Assembly: GCA_937625935.1 (NCBI GenBank)
Contig: OW569381.1
Location: 1-64,000 of the forward strand
Source of the DNA: Tetramitus jugosus
Lineage: Eukaryota; Heterolobosea; Eutetramitea; Acrasida; Vahlkampfiidae
Direction: 5' to 3'
DNA: 64,000 nt
This document shows positions 51,775 to 62,437 of this stretch, in pieces; the stretch's first letter is position 1, and every line of letters begins with the position of its first letter. The notes beneath the pieces are model-generated. The model was not told where the DNA came from. It made no database searches and saw only the letters and a program-made list of their open reading frames with translations. Made by a program: the position numbers and the translations under genes.

Positions 51775-52194
51775 ATGGCAAGAACCAAGCAAACAGCAAG
51801 AAAGTCCACTGGTGGTAAGGCACCAAGAAAGCAATTGTCCCAAAAGGCCGCAAGAAAGTCTGCAGCAAAGACTCCATCTGCCGGTGGTTTGAAGAAGCCT
51901 CACAGATACAAGCCAGGTACAGTTGCTCTCAGAGAAATTAGAAGATATCAAAAGTCTACTGAACTCTTGATCAGAAAGGCTCCTTTCCAAAGATTGATCA
52001 GAGAAATTGCTTCTGATTACAAGACTGAATTGAGATTCCAACACTCTGCTGTCGAAGCTTTGCAAGAAGCTGCTGAAGCTTACATGGTTGGTTTGTTCGA
52101 AGACACCAACTTGTGTGCTATTCACGCAAAGAGAGTGACTATCATGCCAAAGGATGTTCAATTGGCCAGAAGAATTAGAGGTGACAGATCTTAA
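51775..52194 (+). CDS. Histone H3 with 3-residue tail insertion
   Basis: The product has 139 residues including Met, and starts with the canonical [21 protein letters not shown]4, K9, K14, K18, K23 and K27 are kept. Between K27-S28 and the KKPHR turn the sequence reads [10 protein letters not shown] where canonical H3 has APATGGV, a net gain of three residues, so the K36 equivalent is shifted. The fold region ([42 protein letters not shown]) is conserved. No metazoan-type 3' histone stem-loop is seen. Translation from the in-frame ATG at 51694 would add 27 Gln/Lys-rich residues. I favour the internal start because the mature tail is canonical. Confidence 0.95.
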   Translation: MARTKQTARKSTGGKAPRKQLSQKAARKSAAKTPSAGGLKKPHRYKPGTVALREIRRYQKSTELLIRKAPFQRLIREIASDYKTELRFQHSAVEALQEAAEAYMVGLFEDTNLCAIHAKRVTIMPKDVQLARRIRGDRS

Positions 52195-52589
52195 AGTCAT
52201 CCAAACAGCTTTTTGATCAGCAACTTACTTGTCCCTCGACACGGGTACTCCTATTTCTAACATGTTCACTACACTCTCTGTGTGAATTCGGCACTTTTTG
52301 TACAGTTGGCTTTTGAAGCTACAACACTAATTTCAAGAGTAAACACTTTTATTTTATTACGACATGCTTTGCTCTTCACTTTTGTTCTTATTTGTTTGTT
52401 GAAAATTGTTTTGGAAAATACTTCGAGAACACGTGTTACTTGTGTCCACATGTCAGAGGTACCAAGTTTTATGTGTTTTGAAGATGAAGGAAGCAACTTC
52501 ATAAAAATATCAAGATGACACTTGGAACTGTGCTTGAACTAGTTGTTTTCAGCGCTGCCAGGTTCAAAAATTAACCACCAGATCAAGTA
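52195..52589. other. Intergenic, no feature seen
   Basis: This is the histone H3 3' flank and the upstream region of the small F-box gene. Confidence 0.5.
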
Positions 52590-53024
52590 ATGAGCAACCG
52601 CACAAAACGATCTCATACTCAATTGTCAATCATGGAAGAACTACCAGATGACTGTGCGTTTCACATTATGACCTTCCTCTTTCCGAGTGAAATTTTGAGC
52701 AGTGCAAGTCTCGTCAGTCCACAATGGAACCAAGTCTCTCACGATGACATGCTATGGGCCAGGTTCTACGCGATGCAGACATTCTTTATTTCACCTATTC
52801 GAATGGTCCAATGCTTTCAAAGTTTGTCTGATATGGCATTTCAGATGAAATCACTCAAGAAACACATCAAGTATGAGATTCGAGGACAGCATTCGATTAT
52901 TGGAAACGTTTGCTTCAGAACAGAGTACCTCAGATCGTTGAATGGAAATGGAGGCATAGCAGTATCAAACAAGAGAAAATCATGGTCCATAAAAGACAAA
53001 AAGAACAGGGCATCAAAACCTTGA
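52590..53024 (+). CDS. Small F-box protein
   Basis: The product has 144 residues. An F-box spans about 15-65 (MEELPDDCAFHIMTFLFPSEIL...VSPQWNQVSHDDMLWARFY). The remainder is short and basic at its end (KRKSWSIKDKKNR), with no substrate-binding repeat. It would dock on Skp1 in an SCF ligase, or act as a competitor because it lacks a clear substrate module. It may be a single-exon remnant of a longer gene. It is unrelated in sequence to the large F-box protein at 13315 apart from the box itself. Confidence 0.75.
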   Translation: MSNRTKRSHTQLSIMEELPDDCAFHIMTFLFPSEILSSASLVSPQWNQVSHDDMLWARFYAMQTFFISPIRMVQCFQSLSDMAFQMKSLKKHIKYEIRGQHSIIGNVCFRTEYLRSLNGNGGIAVSNKRKSWSIKDKKNRASKP

Positions 53025-53312
53025 AGTGACCACCTTGTCGGGATCATTTTTTCTCCACACCAAGCTTCATCGGTCGTAAACATAACATCTTCGCGCTCAA
53101 AACTAGTCGTTACTCGCATTTGAATTTCAAAAATATCGCAAGTTACTGGTTGTTGCTCACACCACGCATGGTGTTCGTAGGCAGCATATTTCAAGCAAGA
53201 AAAACATTTGCCATCATCATTCACAAACCACAAGCCAATCACCCCCTCTCTCGGTCGTAGGACATAACTATATACAATATACGCTCTCTCTCCCTGATAC
53301 CACTCTGTACAA

Positions 53313-54281
53313 ATGCAAGCCGCGACTAGTAGATACTCTTCCTTTCCAACAGGCCCTGCTGCTCCTTCAGCAGCTGCTAGCAACAAGCACGATGCCATTC
53401 TCAAGTACAAGCAAATTGAAAAGGTCGGTGAAGGTACCTATGGTGTTGTTTACAAGGCACAGGACTTGACCACTGGAAGAATTGTAGCTCTGAAGAAGAT
53501 TCGTCTAGAGCACGAGGACGACGGTGTTCCATCCACTTCCATCCGAGAAATTTCCTTGCTCAAGGAGTTGGCTCATCCAAATGTTGTTCGTTTGTACGAA
53601 GTCATCCATAGTGACAAGCAATTGCACCTTGTTTTTGAGTACTTGGATGAAGACATGAAAAAGTACATGAAGAGATTCCCAAATCAAAAGGTTGAGCCTG
53701 CTACTGCCAAGAGCTTTGTTTACCAATTGTTGAAGGGTATTGCCTTTTGTCACTCTCACAGAGTCCTTCACAGAGATTTGAAGCCTCAGAACTTGTTGAT
53801 TGAGAATGGCACCATTGTAAAGTTGGCTGATTTTGGATTGGCTCGTGCTTTCAACACTCCAATCAACACTCTGACTCATGAGGTTGTTACCTTGTGGTAT
53901 AGAGCTCCTGAGGTCTTGTTGGGCGCATCCCAATATGCTACACCATTGGACGTTTGGTCCATTGGTTGCATCATGTCAGAATTGTACACTGGTAGAGCTC
54001 TTTTCCCAGCTGACAGCGAAATTGATCAATTGTACAAGATTTTCCAGGCTTTGGGCACACCATCTGAAGCCAATTGGCCTGGTGTGAGCGCACTTCCATA
54101 CTACAAGCCTACCTTCCCAAAGTGGACTGGAAATCACTTGAGAACATTTGTTCCTAATTTGGACCCTATGGGATTGGATTTGTTGGCCAAGTTGTTGACT
54201 TATAATCCATCTGAGCGTATCTCTGCAAAGGCTGCATTGGATCATCCTTTCTTCAATGATTTGGACAAGACCAGAATCTAA
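53313..54281 (+). CDS. CDK1: Cyclin-dependent kinase, CDK1/2-like
   Basis: The product has 322 residues with a 29-residue Ala/Ser-rich N-terminal extension. Landmarks are [11 protein letters not shown] (Gly loop with inhibitory Thr/Tyr), [15 protein letters not shown], the cyclin-binding helix [14 protein letters not shown] (73-79; PSTAIRE with Ala to Ser), [19 protein letters not shown] and a T-loop with [13 protein letters not shown]. The Thr of the activation segment is in this THEVVT context. It should drive the cell cycle with cyclins. The Ser-for-Ala change separates it slightly from the canonical PSTAIRE kinases. CDK5-type function cannot be ruled out. Confidence 0.92.
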   Translation: MQAATSRYSSFPTGPAAPSAAASNKHDAILKYKQIEKVGEGTYGVVYKAQDLTTGRIVALKKIRLEHEDDGVPSTSIREISLLKELAHPNVVRLYEVIHSDKQLHLVFEYLDEDMKKYMKRFPNQKVEPATAKSFVYQLLKGIAFCHSHRVLHRDLKPQNLLIENGTIVKLADFGLARAFNTPINTLTHEVVTLWYRAPEVLLGASQYATPLDVWSIGCIMSELYTGRALFPADSEIDQLYKIFQALGTPSEANWPGVSALPYYKPTFPKWTGNHLRTFVPNLDPMGLDLLAKLLTYNPSERISAKAALDHPFFNDLDKTRI

Positions 54282-54384
54282 GGATATTTCATAGACCAAC
54301 ACAGCCACATGTGAAAGGAAGTTTCAACTTGAAGAAGTTTCTGATCTTCCTCCACAATATATGATACTAATACAAGTTATTGGT

Positions 54385-55623
54385 TTACTCTAGAACAGTC
54401 TTCCTTCGCTCTCTCTTTTCTGACAATCTGAGCTTGATCGATTCCAGTTTGTTATTTAGATTCTTTAGGATCTCCTCTGACAGTTCGTTATTTGTATGCG
54501 TGTGAGAAGAACTCTCCTGAGTCTTCTCGAACAGAGGATTGTTTTTGATGAGCCGTTCTCTTTGCTTAGAGAAAGGAAAGGACCGTTCAGATCGGTTTAC
54601 GGCGGGCTGATGGTTCAGAGCATAACTCTGGATAAACTGGTGAATATGAGGAGAAACAGGTGGATCAGATTTCAATGAGTTGCTCAGTTTCTTGGAGTTC
54701 TTTTGGTTATTGTTGAGGAGAGCGACGTTATCGAGCAGTTTACTTCTCAACTGTTGATACAATCTAATTGTTTGATCTCGTATCTGATTACAATCTCCCC
54801 CTATTGAAATCTGTTCTTCAAGAGCTTCATTCTCTAAAGGATGTTTTGCAGCTGTTTCTTCGACCCAGGCAACAAACGCCGACACATGGTTATAAACAAC
54901 TGTATGGAAATGTATCTCTTTTTCAAAGTCGAGAAACTTTTGAGGAATGCCCTTCTTTCCCATTGTCGCATAGGAATCTACAATGATGTGAAACTCTGTC
55001 GGTGTGACACCAGGTTGAATGTCGTTCAATTGACTAACCAATTTTGCATTGTGGTTGCTCTTATTGGTCAAACTATTACAGAAATTGTACACTTTGTTGA
55101 CTTTTGAAATCAACTTGTTCGACAGCCCCTCCAAAGAATCATCAACAATATCCTCGTCAAACCAATCCTCAGGAGTCTTGGACAATTGCTCAGAGTATGC
55201 TGCAGATGGATCAGGAAAGAACATGTTTTCATCAGAGAAAAACGATAGATACTTTCTCGTGATTTCTGTTTGAATAAACAACCAACAGAGAGCAAACAAG
55301 AGCTCTCGGCCACATGAACTATGGAAGAGAAGGGATCTAGGATACTGGTTCTGGAAGAGGAAGAGTCGAGCACTGTATGAAACAAGTTGGGGATCAAATG
55401 TGGCACGATTCCATAGAGTTCGAATAGACTCCAAGGAGAAGTTTGGTCTTTTGTGCATCAATATGAGACACATGATCGATTTTAGCAATGGTTCTTTGGT
55501 TCTCAGGTGGTTGATCTTGATGGCAGCTCGAAACAACCTAGGAGAAACATAGTCGATTCCAAAGTGATGAAAAATCGAACACACACATTCGAGAGAGTTC
55601 AAAATATCGTTCTGGGTTTGCAT
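54385..55623 (-). CDS. TEDC1: TEDC1-like centriole protein
   Basis: The product has 412 residues from the ATG at 55623. The N-terminal part resembles the conserved region of TEDC1 (C14orf80): SLECVCSIFHHFGI, LFRAAIKI, RTLWNRATFDP and YPRSLLFHSSCGRELLFALCWLF. The C-terminal half is charged, with a terminal coiled coil (KNLNNKLESIKLRLSEKRER). In animals TEDC1 works with TEDC2 and delta/epsilon tubulin to stabilise triplet microtubules of centrioles. The assignment rests on motif resemblance only, at moderate certainty. It fits with DRC7 in the same window. Confidence 0.6.
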   Translation of the reverse strand: MQTQNDILNSLECVCSIFHHFGIDYVSPRLFRAAIKINHLRTKEPLLKSIMCLILMHKRPNFSLESIRTLWNRATFDPQLVSYSARLFLFQNQYPRSLLFHSSCGRELLFALCWLFIQTEITRKYLSFFSDENMFFPDPSAAYSEQLSKTPEDWFDEDIVDDSLEGLSNKLISKVNKVYNFCNSLTNKSNHNAKLVSQLNDIQPGVTPTEFHIIVDSYATMGKKGIPQKFLDFEKEIHFHTVVYNHVSAFVAWVEETAAKHPLENEALEEQISIGGDCNQIRDQTIRLYQQLRSKLLDNVALLNNNQKNSKKLSNSLKSDPPVSPHIHQFIQSYALNHQPAVNRSERSFPFSKQRERLIKNNPLFEKTQESSSHTHTNNELSEEILKNLNNKLESIKLRLSEKRERRKTVLE

Positions 55624-55694
55624 TCGGCGTTTGCGGGTTCTGTAACGAAAAATTGGCGGCAAAAAAGTTCGACACAAAACTGAACTGGTTCGAT

Positions 55695-57030
55695 TTACTG
55701 TCGATAGAGATTGCTATTTCTGTCATCCACTAACCGAAGTCTCTCAGTGTCTACGGAAGAGAATCGGCTCGAGTATTCGTTCTTTCTCTTCTGCGGTCTA
55801 CATGCGAAACAGCAGTAACTGCAGCACCAACAGCAGAAGAAGATCAAGAAACTCAAGGCAATCGGTGTAATGGTAACTGTCCAATAGAGCCACTTTCGAA
55901 TCACTGGCTTCACAGATATGGTAATCTCTGGATTTGCTTCACTTGTCACAAGGGAGTCCGCTTGTGGATCGCTCGATTGACGAGCAACAAGATTCATCTT
56001 CTTCACACCAAAGAAGACACGTGTGCCACTGACAAATGGAATCTTGCACACAAACTTCTTCAGATCACAAGCAAAGAATGATGCCTGGCTAGTAGTCGAC
56101 TCCAAAGCAGTGTTCTCCAATAGGAGTGATGCAGATCCTGAAAAACCAACCGATGTAGCCTCTGGTTCCAACACATAATTGAACTCGAATTCCATTGTCA
56201 TATTAAAGAATAGCGCATCGATGTTTTCGAACAGTTTGGTCACAACTAGACTGCAATTGCAACCAAAATTTTCACATTCGCAATCCGGCTTAAACAAGTG
56301 CTGATACACGTCTGGCACATGAAGCATATTCAGTTGCATGACCTCTGCAGATGCCACATTGTTGAACTGATATTGGTAATGGAGTCTCATGGTGGAATTC
56401 CTGTTCATACCAATAACTCTTTGTTCTCTGTAGACACCATTCGTGTGTTCATAGATGGGACTCGAAGGATGCAATGTACCCATACTCCAATGTTCCTTGA
56501 CGTGGACCGATGGCTCATTAGACACCTGAATGCCAGAGGACTTTGAACTGTCAAAGAATCCAATCTGGAGTCCACTGTAATTCTCCAATTGTGACGCAAT
56601 GTACTCTGGCTCCACAAACAATTGATATTCTTCAACAAATGCCTGAGTGTTGCTCAATGGTTCCGATATGGATTGACCCATGTCCAAAATCAGAGTAGAA
56701 TTCATGTATACTTGTTTCTTGTCGCCAATCAGTGGCTTAATCAAAAACTTGTCCCAAAAGAACCAACCTTTCAATGCAAAGGGTCAACTACCTGAAATCA
56801 CAATCCGGTCGGAGTTTTCACACCAATACAAGGACTTTACAAAAAAACGCAACGGCACAAAACATACCAAGTGCAAATCCACCCAAAACCAACAAGAGAA
56901 TCACAATTGCAACAAATGTATGAATGAAGCAACCGTTTTGAATTTTATAAGCGAGAAATGATTTTTCTGGTTCATCTTCCTCGTCTCGCAATCGAGAATA
57001 AGAGTTAAAACGTGAATTTGTGGATGACAT
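55695..57030 (-). CDS. Two-pass membrane protein, 2 exons
   Basis: Exons are 56868..57030 and 55695..56767, with a 100-nt intron (GTATGT...GAAAG). The product has 411 residues. The first TM helix (about 36-60, THTFVAIVIL-type to LVLGGFALGWFF) is near the N-terminus. The second (about 345-370, ALSFLIFFCCWCCSYCC) is followed by a short basic tail. Between them is a lumenal or extracellular domain with N-glycosylation sites (MNSTL, NRNSTM, NCSLV, FNMTM) and a CECENFGCNCS cluster. The family is not recognised. The acceptor choice is supported by frame restoration only. Confidence 0.65.
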
Positions 57031-57257
57031 TTGTTTTCTGGAATGTCTGCTTTGCGTGAAAAATTGTTTTTGGCTCTAGAATAACGTGTTGTGAATGTCC
57101 TTTTCACAGAGCCAAAACTTGAACTAGACGAAAAAATTCGCGACCGTGCATTCCGCCGATCACAAAAACTCCTGACCCGCCAACAATACAAAAATAAAAC
57201 ACAAAAAAAATCAAGCAAACAAAAAACAAAAAACTCAAATTGAACCTGGTGCATAAG

Positions 57258-59141
57258 ATGATCAATACATGTTTCATTCGTCGTCTTCATCGACCACAAT
57301 TGATCACCCGACCATTTCACCACCGATCCTCCTCCTCATCCATCACCACTTCATCATCACTGATTCTCCTATCATCCCCATCATCATCACCAACAAGTAT
57401 ATCAACAACAACAACAACAACAACAAGTGTATCAACAACAATTAGAACATTCATACATCACAATGATCACAAAAAACCAACACTCGAACAACAAAAACAA
57501 CAACAAGAGGATCAACAACAAGAAGACTTTTTTAGAGCGATTGTGAAACAAGGTGACGAACAACTCAAGAAAAAAAAATATCATCTCGCATTGGACAAGT
57601 ACAGTCAAGCACTTGATACATTGAATCAAGAGATGAGAGGACCAGAGAATGACAAGGAAGCTACAGTGTTCTTAAAATACAGGTACTATGTGATTGATTC
57701 AATGAGAGAGTGTTATGATATGATGAACGAATATGAGTCTGCTCTGAAAATGTGTAACCAGTTTTTTGAGTTGGAAAAACAGTTGAGAAAATTGCGCGTG
57801 TTGGACCAGTGGGAAGAATCCTTGAATTTTTTGAGTGCGAAAAAAGCAGAGTACTTGATTGTGCTCAAGCAGCTCAAGGAAGCCATGATCGTGCTCAGAG
57901 AGTTGGTCGATACGAGATTGGCGCCACTGCACAAATCCGATCCAAAAAATGAAAAAACAAGAAAACAGTTGGCGTTTTGTTTGACGCAACAGGGAAAGAT
58001 TTATGCACATTGGTCAGAGTATGAAAAAGCGATTGGTGCGTTGGATAAGGCACTCAAGATTGCACCTCATCATTCGGAAGCTCTATCATTCAAGTGCTTG
58101 TGTCTGTTGCGGTTGAATTTGGTGGATGAAGCTCAGGCTGTTGCGAAATCTGTGATGGATCGTCATTTGATGTCATCCGCGGATTATCGTTGTCGCGTAC
58201 TGTACATTGAATCGTTGCTCAAGAAGAAGGAGTGGGATGATTGTATCAATGTGTGCACAGCGACACTCAAGCTCTATCTAGAGGATCAATTGCCTCTTCT
58301 CTATCGAGCGCAAGCCTACTTGTCGAAACATGAGTTTAAGAAGGCGTTGGAGGATGTGGTACAGTTTGAGAAGATTCACGGTATTCACATGGTACCAGTG
58401 TTCAACTTGGACTCCTCGGTCATCTATGCCAAGAGCTTGCTTTCACTGTGCAAGTTCAAATCAGCAGCCAAAATGTTAGAAGAGAGATTAAAGGCTGTTG
58501 ATTTGAATAAGCAGGCCGGTGAGGATCACATTTATCCTTTATTGGTCATCCAGGGCATCGTGTATCAACAACTGAACAAGTTTGCAGAGTCGAAACATGT
58601 TTTCGAAGAGTACGTGTTGCCGCGACTCGACTCATTGTACTTTCAGAAACCAGAGTTTATCATTCAGACGAGGAATGCTTTCGCAAGGACATTGCTCAAA
58701 TCAGGTGAATCAACCGAAGCCATTTCGTTTATGAACAAGAGCACGCGGCTCGTGGAATCACTGATTAGCGACGGTACCATATCCAAGAACAGGGATGCTG
58801 CAATGGCCATTGATGAATATTATGGATTGAGAGCGGAGATTAGTGCGTCCATGGGAGATCGTGCTCAAGTGATTGAGATGTTGGATCAGTTGGCGCACGT
58901 ATTGAAGGTGGCAAACGTTGAAACAGAGGAGGGCAGTGATTATCTGATACATGGGCAGATCGCACAAGGAATGTGTGCTTATTACGCTGAGCAGCATGAT
59001 AAAGCCCTGGAGATACTCGTTCCTTTGCTCGATAAAATCGCAGCGACCGATCGCGCATACAGTGCACGTGAGCTAAAGGCCATCATTCAGGAGTGCAGGA
59101 CAAGGATAACACCACCTATAGCAGCCAATGACACCGAGTAG
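57258..59141 (+). CDS. TPR protein, possibly mitochondrial
   Basis: The product has 627 residues from the ATG at 57258. The first about 65 residues are Arg/His/Ser/Thr-rich and poor in acids (CFIRRLHRPQLITRPFHHRSS), like a mitochondrial presequence. Thr and Gln runs follow, then many helical TPR-like repeats. Examples are YHLALDKYSQALDTLNQEM, YESALKMCNQFFELEKQL, YEKAIGALDKALKIAPHHSEAL and DCINVCTATLKLYLEDQLPLLYRAQAYL. TPR solenoids bind partner proteins. No second domain identifies the partner. Confidence 0.75.
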   Translation: MINTCFIRRLHRPQLITRPFHHRSSSSSITTSSSLILLSSPSSSPTSISTTTTTTTSVSTTIRTFIHHNDHKKPTLEQQKQQQEDQQQEDFFRAIVKQGDEQLKKKKYHLALDKYSQALDTLNQEMRGPENDKEATVFLKYRYYVIDSMRECYDMMNEYESALKMCNQFFELEKQLRKLRVLDQWEESLNFLSAKKAEYLIVLKQLKEAMIVLRELVDTRLAPLHKSDPKNEKTRKQLAFCLTQQGKIYAHWSEYEKAIGALDKALKIAPHHSEALSFKCLCLLRLNLVDEAQAVAKSVMDRHLMSSADYRCRVLYIESLLKKKEWDDCINVCTATLKLYLEDQLPLLYRAQAYLSKHEFKKALEDVVQFEKIHGIHMVPVFNLDSSVIYAKSLLSLCKFKSAAKMLEERLKAVDLNKQAGEDHIYPLLVIQGIVYQQLNKFAESKHVFEEYVLPRLDSLYFQKPEFIIQTRNAFARTLLKSGESTEAISFMNKSTRLVESLISDGTISKNRDAAMAIDEYYGLRAEISASMGDRAQVIEMLDQLAHVLKVANVETEEGSDYLIHGQIAQGMCAYYAEQHDKALEILVPLLDKIAATDRAYSARELKAIIQECRTRITPPIAANDTE

Positions 59142-59392
59142 TCTTCTTAGTTTGTTGGATCTTTCTCACTCATAAATACAACAATGGGCAAGAAGTCTTT
59201 CCTTTTTTGTGTTTTCTGTCCGGAATTTTCAATTTACAGCTCGGAAAGCTCAGGTCGATGGAATTTCTCTTGGTTGGCCCATAGCTTGCACCAACCATCA
59301 AGTTCAAGTAATTCTAGCTTCAGCTTGAGATCTCAGAGACACACACATAGTTCTCATCAAAGTCACCTATCTCCCTAACAAGAAAACAAGTG

Positions 59393-60319
59393 ATGCGATC
59401 ATTTAGAGCTCCCTCATTCTCTAACAGCAGACCAACCATTGAAGAGCTGTATAGCAGCGAGGATGAAGAAGCAGAAGAAAATTCTTCAACAAAGAAAAGA
59501 GCAACTCCAGCGCCAAACAAACCAGGCTCAACCAAGACCAAGTTCCCCTCGACCACCACCACCAACAACACATATTCCAATCCCAGTTCATCCAGTCAAT
59601 ATAGAACTGTGATTGAAGAGCCAGATTCTGATGAAGAAGGAGAATATGAACAGAGAAGAAGGGGCAATTCCACTAAAAAATCCACGGCCAACAACGAAGA
59701 GGTACCCATTCATAGAAAATCGAGTGGATCTGCTGCGGCATATCCTTCCGCGATGTCCACCAGAAACAGAGGTAAAAGCCTCTTTGGTGGATTCTCGTCC
59801 TTTGGGAATGATTTGATGGATGATATGATGAATCGCATGAATCAAGTCATGAACCATAGTCGTTTGTTTGAGGATGATCCGTTCGATATGGGCGATGACT
59901 TGTTTGATAGGCATCGAATTGTGGATCAACACGATCGGATGATGAGAAGCAGTTTCAATTCAAGCTCGAACAATGGAAAATCAGTGTACTATAGCTCTAT
60001 GATGAGCACTACGAGCTCTAACGGGGTTACAGAGACAAAGAGAGCAGTGAAAGACTCTAGAGACGGAACAGAGAGAATGTCTGTTCAACGTCGAATCGGT
60101 GATAAGACAGTAACTGTGGAGAAGGTGTCTGACAGAAGTGGAAGAGAACAAACAACAAAAAAGTTGGAGAATGTCAGAGAGGAAGAAGAGGGAAACTTTG
60201 AACAGGAATGGCAGAAAGTGTCAGGTCAGCTACCTGCATGGCATATTGACAGTAAAATCGGCCGCAGTAAAAGGAGTAATCGTTTAGCAATTGAGGAGGG
60301 ACATGGGAGAAGGAGATAG
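59393..60319 (+). CDS. MLF: Myeloid leukemia factor (MLF) family protein
   Basis: The product has 308 residues. The MLF core is recognisable. It starts GGFSSFGNDLMDDMMNRMNQVM (split as GGFSSFGND and DDMMNRMNQVM). After a linker it continues VYYSSMMSTTSSNGVTETKRA, KDSRDGTERMSVQRRIGDK and DRSGREQTTKKLENVREEEEGNF. The N-terminal third is acidic and Ser-rich, and the C-terminus is basic (SKIGRSKRSNR). MLF proteins bind nuclear regulators and modulate aggregation and degradation of other proteins. The molecular role in protists is not established. Confidence 0.85.
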   Translation: MRSFRAPSFSNSRPTIEELYSSEDEEAEENSSTKKRATPAPNKPGSTKTKFPSTTTTNNTYSNPSSSSQYRTVIEEPDSDEEGEYEQRRRGNSTKKSTANNEEVPIHRKSSGSAAAYPSAMSTRNRGKSLFGGFSSFGNDLMDDMMNRMNQVMNHSRLFEDDPFDMGDDLFDRHRIVDQHDRMMRSSFNSSSNNGKSVYYSSMMSTTSSNGVTETKRAVKDSRDGTERMSVQRRIGDKTVTVEKVSDRSGREQTTKKLENVREEEEGNFEQEWQKVSGQLPAWHIDSKIGRSKRSNRLAIEEGHGRRR

Positions 60320-60502
60320 ATGTAATAATTAAGGTGGTAATTATAAAATTCATGTTTGTTCTTAATGACAAGTTGTGACACAAAACCTTTTATTCGGAAG
60401 TAAAAACTCTGAGAGAAAGTGTGGATTAAACGTGATATCTACAACACTCTCAGGAGAAAAAGCGTTATGAAGATCTTCAGCTGCGCCACCTTCAAAAGCT
60501 CT

Positions 60503-62329
60503 TCATTCGTTCTTCGCTAACATGATATCATAAACAAGCTGATTTGCAGTACTCTTACGCACCGTAATCTTGCTAATATGAGATTTGTTCATAAAAGCTG
60601 GCATATCATCACTCTTCAAACATGCAAATATGTCCGCCCGAAGTTCATTTGTCAAGTCACTTGGCTCTTGAGGTGAGTAATTCCAGGTACATCTGCCAAT
60701 GTTAGGAGATGCACCTACAGTAGGAGTGGATGGTTGCTGGCTGCTCATTGTGTTCTCTTCTTCAGTGTTTTGAATGTTGAATGAAGTTGTGAGCTTCTCG
60801 TTTTGCAGATTGATGGCCAGTACAGAATTTGAGTCATCAGAAGAGAGCACAGCAGAGGTCATGGCATTAGTAAGTGCGTGCTTGGCATGTGGGAGCATGT
60901 ATCCAGATAATTCCAGGAAATAATGAGGCTTATCTTCTTGTGCGCTATTGAGGTTTTTCGTTGTTTTGACGCTTCGACTCACTTTTGAAAAACTCTCATT
61001 CTTTGTAATTCGCAGTGACTTCAATGCCGCATTCATAAATGTCACTGGCGCAATAATGGTGGGAAAGTCACTCGATATGTGCTTCACACAGTCCATCAAC
61101 AGGAAACCGTACAGAGCATGCACTCTCCTCCTACCAATAAATAGAAAACTGGAGTCGACTTTTCTCTGAAATTCAATGGAGCTGTCATTGAGCTTCTGAT
61201 GTGTCTTATCAGGCGTAGAACTGGTGAGGATGGCTCTAACAGATATCGATCCACCTACATTTGCACAAATGAACATGACAGACATTTGATTCTCGCGCAA
61301 CACGTAAAAATAAGGACATTCACCATTGTTAAACAATGTGTAGACACTGGAGAGACTAATGCACCAATCGTGCATTCGTTCATTCAGGAATGTGGCGTCA
61401 CCACCCAACACATCCTTAAAGATTTGGTAGCCTTGAATAGAAAAGTGTTGCTCAGCTTCTGCTGGCTCCATCAACCTATCATTGCTATCCGCTTGATCAC
61501 CAGCACTCACTGAGTAGAATCGAGTCGCGTTGCTGCTGCTGTCATCCTGCACTTCTTTTTTGACTAGACTAGTCACACCACCAACACCCACATTGGCATC
61601 ATTCTTTTGTTGTTGAGAGCCATAGGCACCACTCATTACCTTCACAGTCGAAAAAGACAACAATCTCATCTTTTCCTTAACGCTCTGAGGCAATTGAGAC
61701 GCAGGAAATTGAAAGTATAGCATTGATCGATACAAATCAGCACAAACACTCAATGATAGGTTCATTCCCATCGTAGATGATGAACCAGAGGCATCATCAG
61801 GCATTCCACTCTGAGAACAACCAGATGGTTGAAGAGCGGATGATGTCGAGAGGTCAATTGATCTCCTGGATATCAATTGTCTCATTCCCACCGTCTTTGC
61901 CAAGTCAGTCAAGTGACTCACCCAGAGAAACGAGCGATCAGAGACGAAACGAATAGAGGAACCAAGTGACCAGTCAAGTGGGAGCTCATGGAGGTCATTG
62001 ATATGGAATTGGTTGTCAGAGAAGAGCTCATTCCCATTCTCGTCAATGTCCTGAGAGGATAGACCTTGTTGTTGCTTGTTTGCTAATGGCTTCTTCCTCA
62101 CTGCAGAGTACGCACCAAGCAGAGCATTCCGTATCGTAGTTTTCTTTCCGACCGCGCCAGTTTTGGCGGAGTTTCGGGTTTCGCTCCCGACAAGTGAAGC
62201 CGATTCAATATTGAGGAGTGCTTGGTCACGTTGCCTTTTGTTTGTAGTCTGATGATTGTCACTAAAGTCATTTGACTCGTTTTCATCTTCGTCGTTGTTG
62301 TTACCAATGTGATCAAGCTTTCTTTTCAT
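60503..62329 (-). CDS. DONSON: DONSON-like replication protein
   Basis: The product has 608 residues from the ATG at 62329. The N-terminus is basic and acidic mixed (MKRKLD, NNDEDENESND). Conserved DONSON features are LPLDWSLGSSIRFVSDRSFLW, LYRSMLYFQFPAS, RMHDWCISLSSVYTLF and CPYFYVLRENQMSVMFI. Later segments are VTFMNAALKSLRI and PHYFLELSGYMLP. In animals DONSON delivers GINS to MCM for CMG helicase assembly and protects stalled forks. The assignment is from motifs; length is similar to the family. An additional N-terminal exon cannot be excluded. Confidence 0.78.
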   Translation of the reverse strand: MKRKLDHIGNNNDEDENESNDFSDNHQTTNKRQRDQALLNIESASLVGSETRNSAKTGAVGKKTTIRNALLGAYSAVRKKPLANKQQQGLSSQDIDENGNELFSDNQFHINDLHELPLDWSLGSSIRFVSDRSFLWVSHLTDLAKTVGMRQLISRRSIDLSTSSALQPSGCSQSGMPDDASGSSSTMGMNLSLSVCADLYRSMLYFQFPASQLPQSVKEKMRLLSFSTVKVMSGAYGSQQQKNDANVGVGGVTSLVKKEVQDDSSSNATRFYSVSAGDQADSNDRLMEPAEAEQHFSIQGYQIFKDVLGGDATFLNERMHDWCISLSSVYTLFNNGECPYFYVLRENQMSVMFICANVGGSISVRAILTSSTPDKTHQKLNDSSIEFQRKVDSSFLFIGRRRVHALYGFLLMDCVKHISSDFPTIIAPVTFMNAALKSLRITKNESFSKVSRSVKTTKNLNSAQEDKPHYFLELSGYMLPHAKHALTNAMTSAVLSSDDSNSVLAINLQNEKLTTSFNIQNTEEENTMSSQQPSTPTVGASPNIGRCTWNYSPQEPSDLTNELRADIFACLKSDDMPAFMNKSHISKITVRKSTANQLVYDIMLAKNE

Positions 62330-62437
62330 ATCCCTTTTGAGTTCTTTTTTTTTGGGCAAGGATTGGATGGAAATTTTCAGACAAGGATGACATTTGAAGG
62401 TCCATTTTTTATTATGCAAGCCAGAAGATGTGAGGTT

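Noticed and set aside
57340-57480. CAA/ACA microsatellite at the start of the TPR gene as a separate repeat element
   Set aside because: It is coding low complexity (Thr and Gln runs) in a continuous frame, not an independent element.
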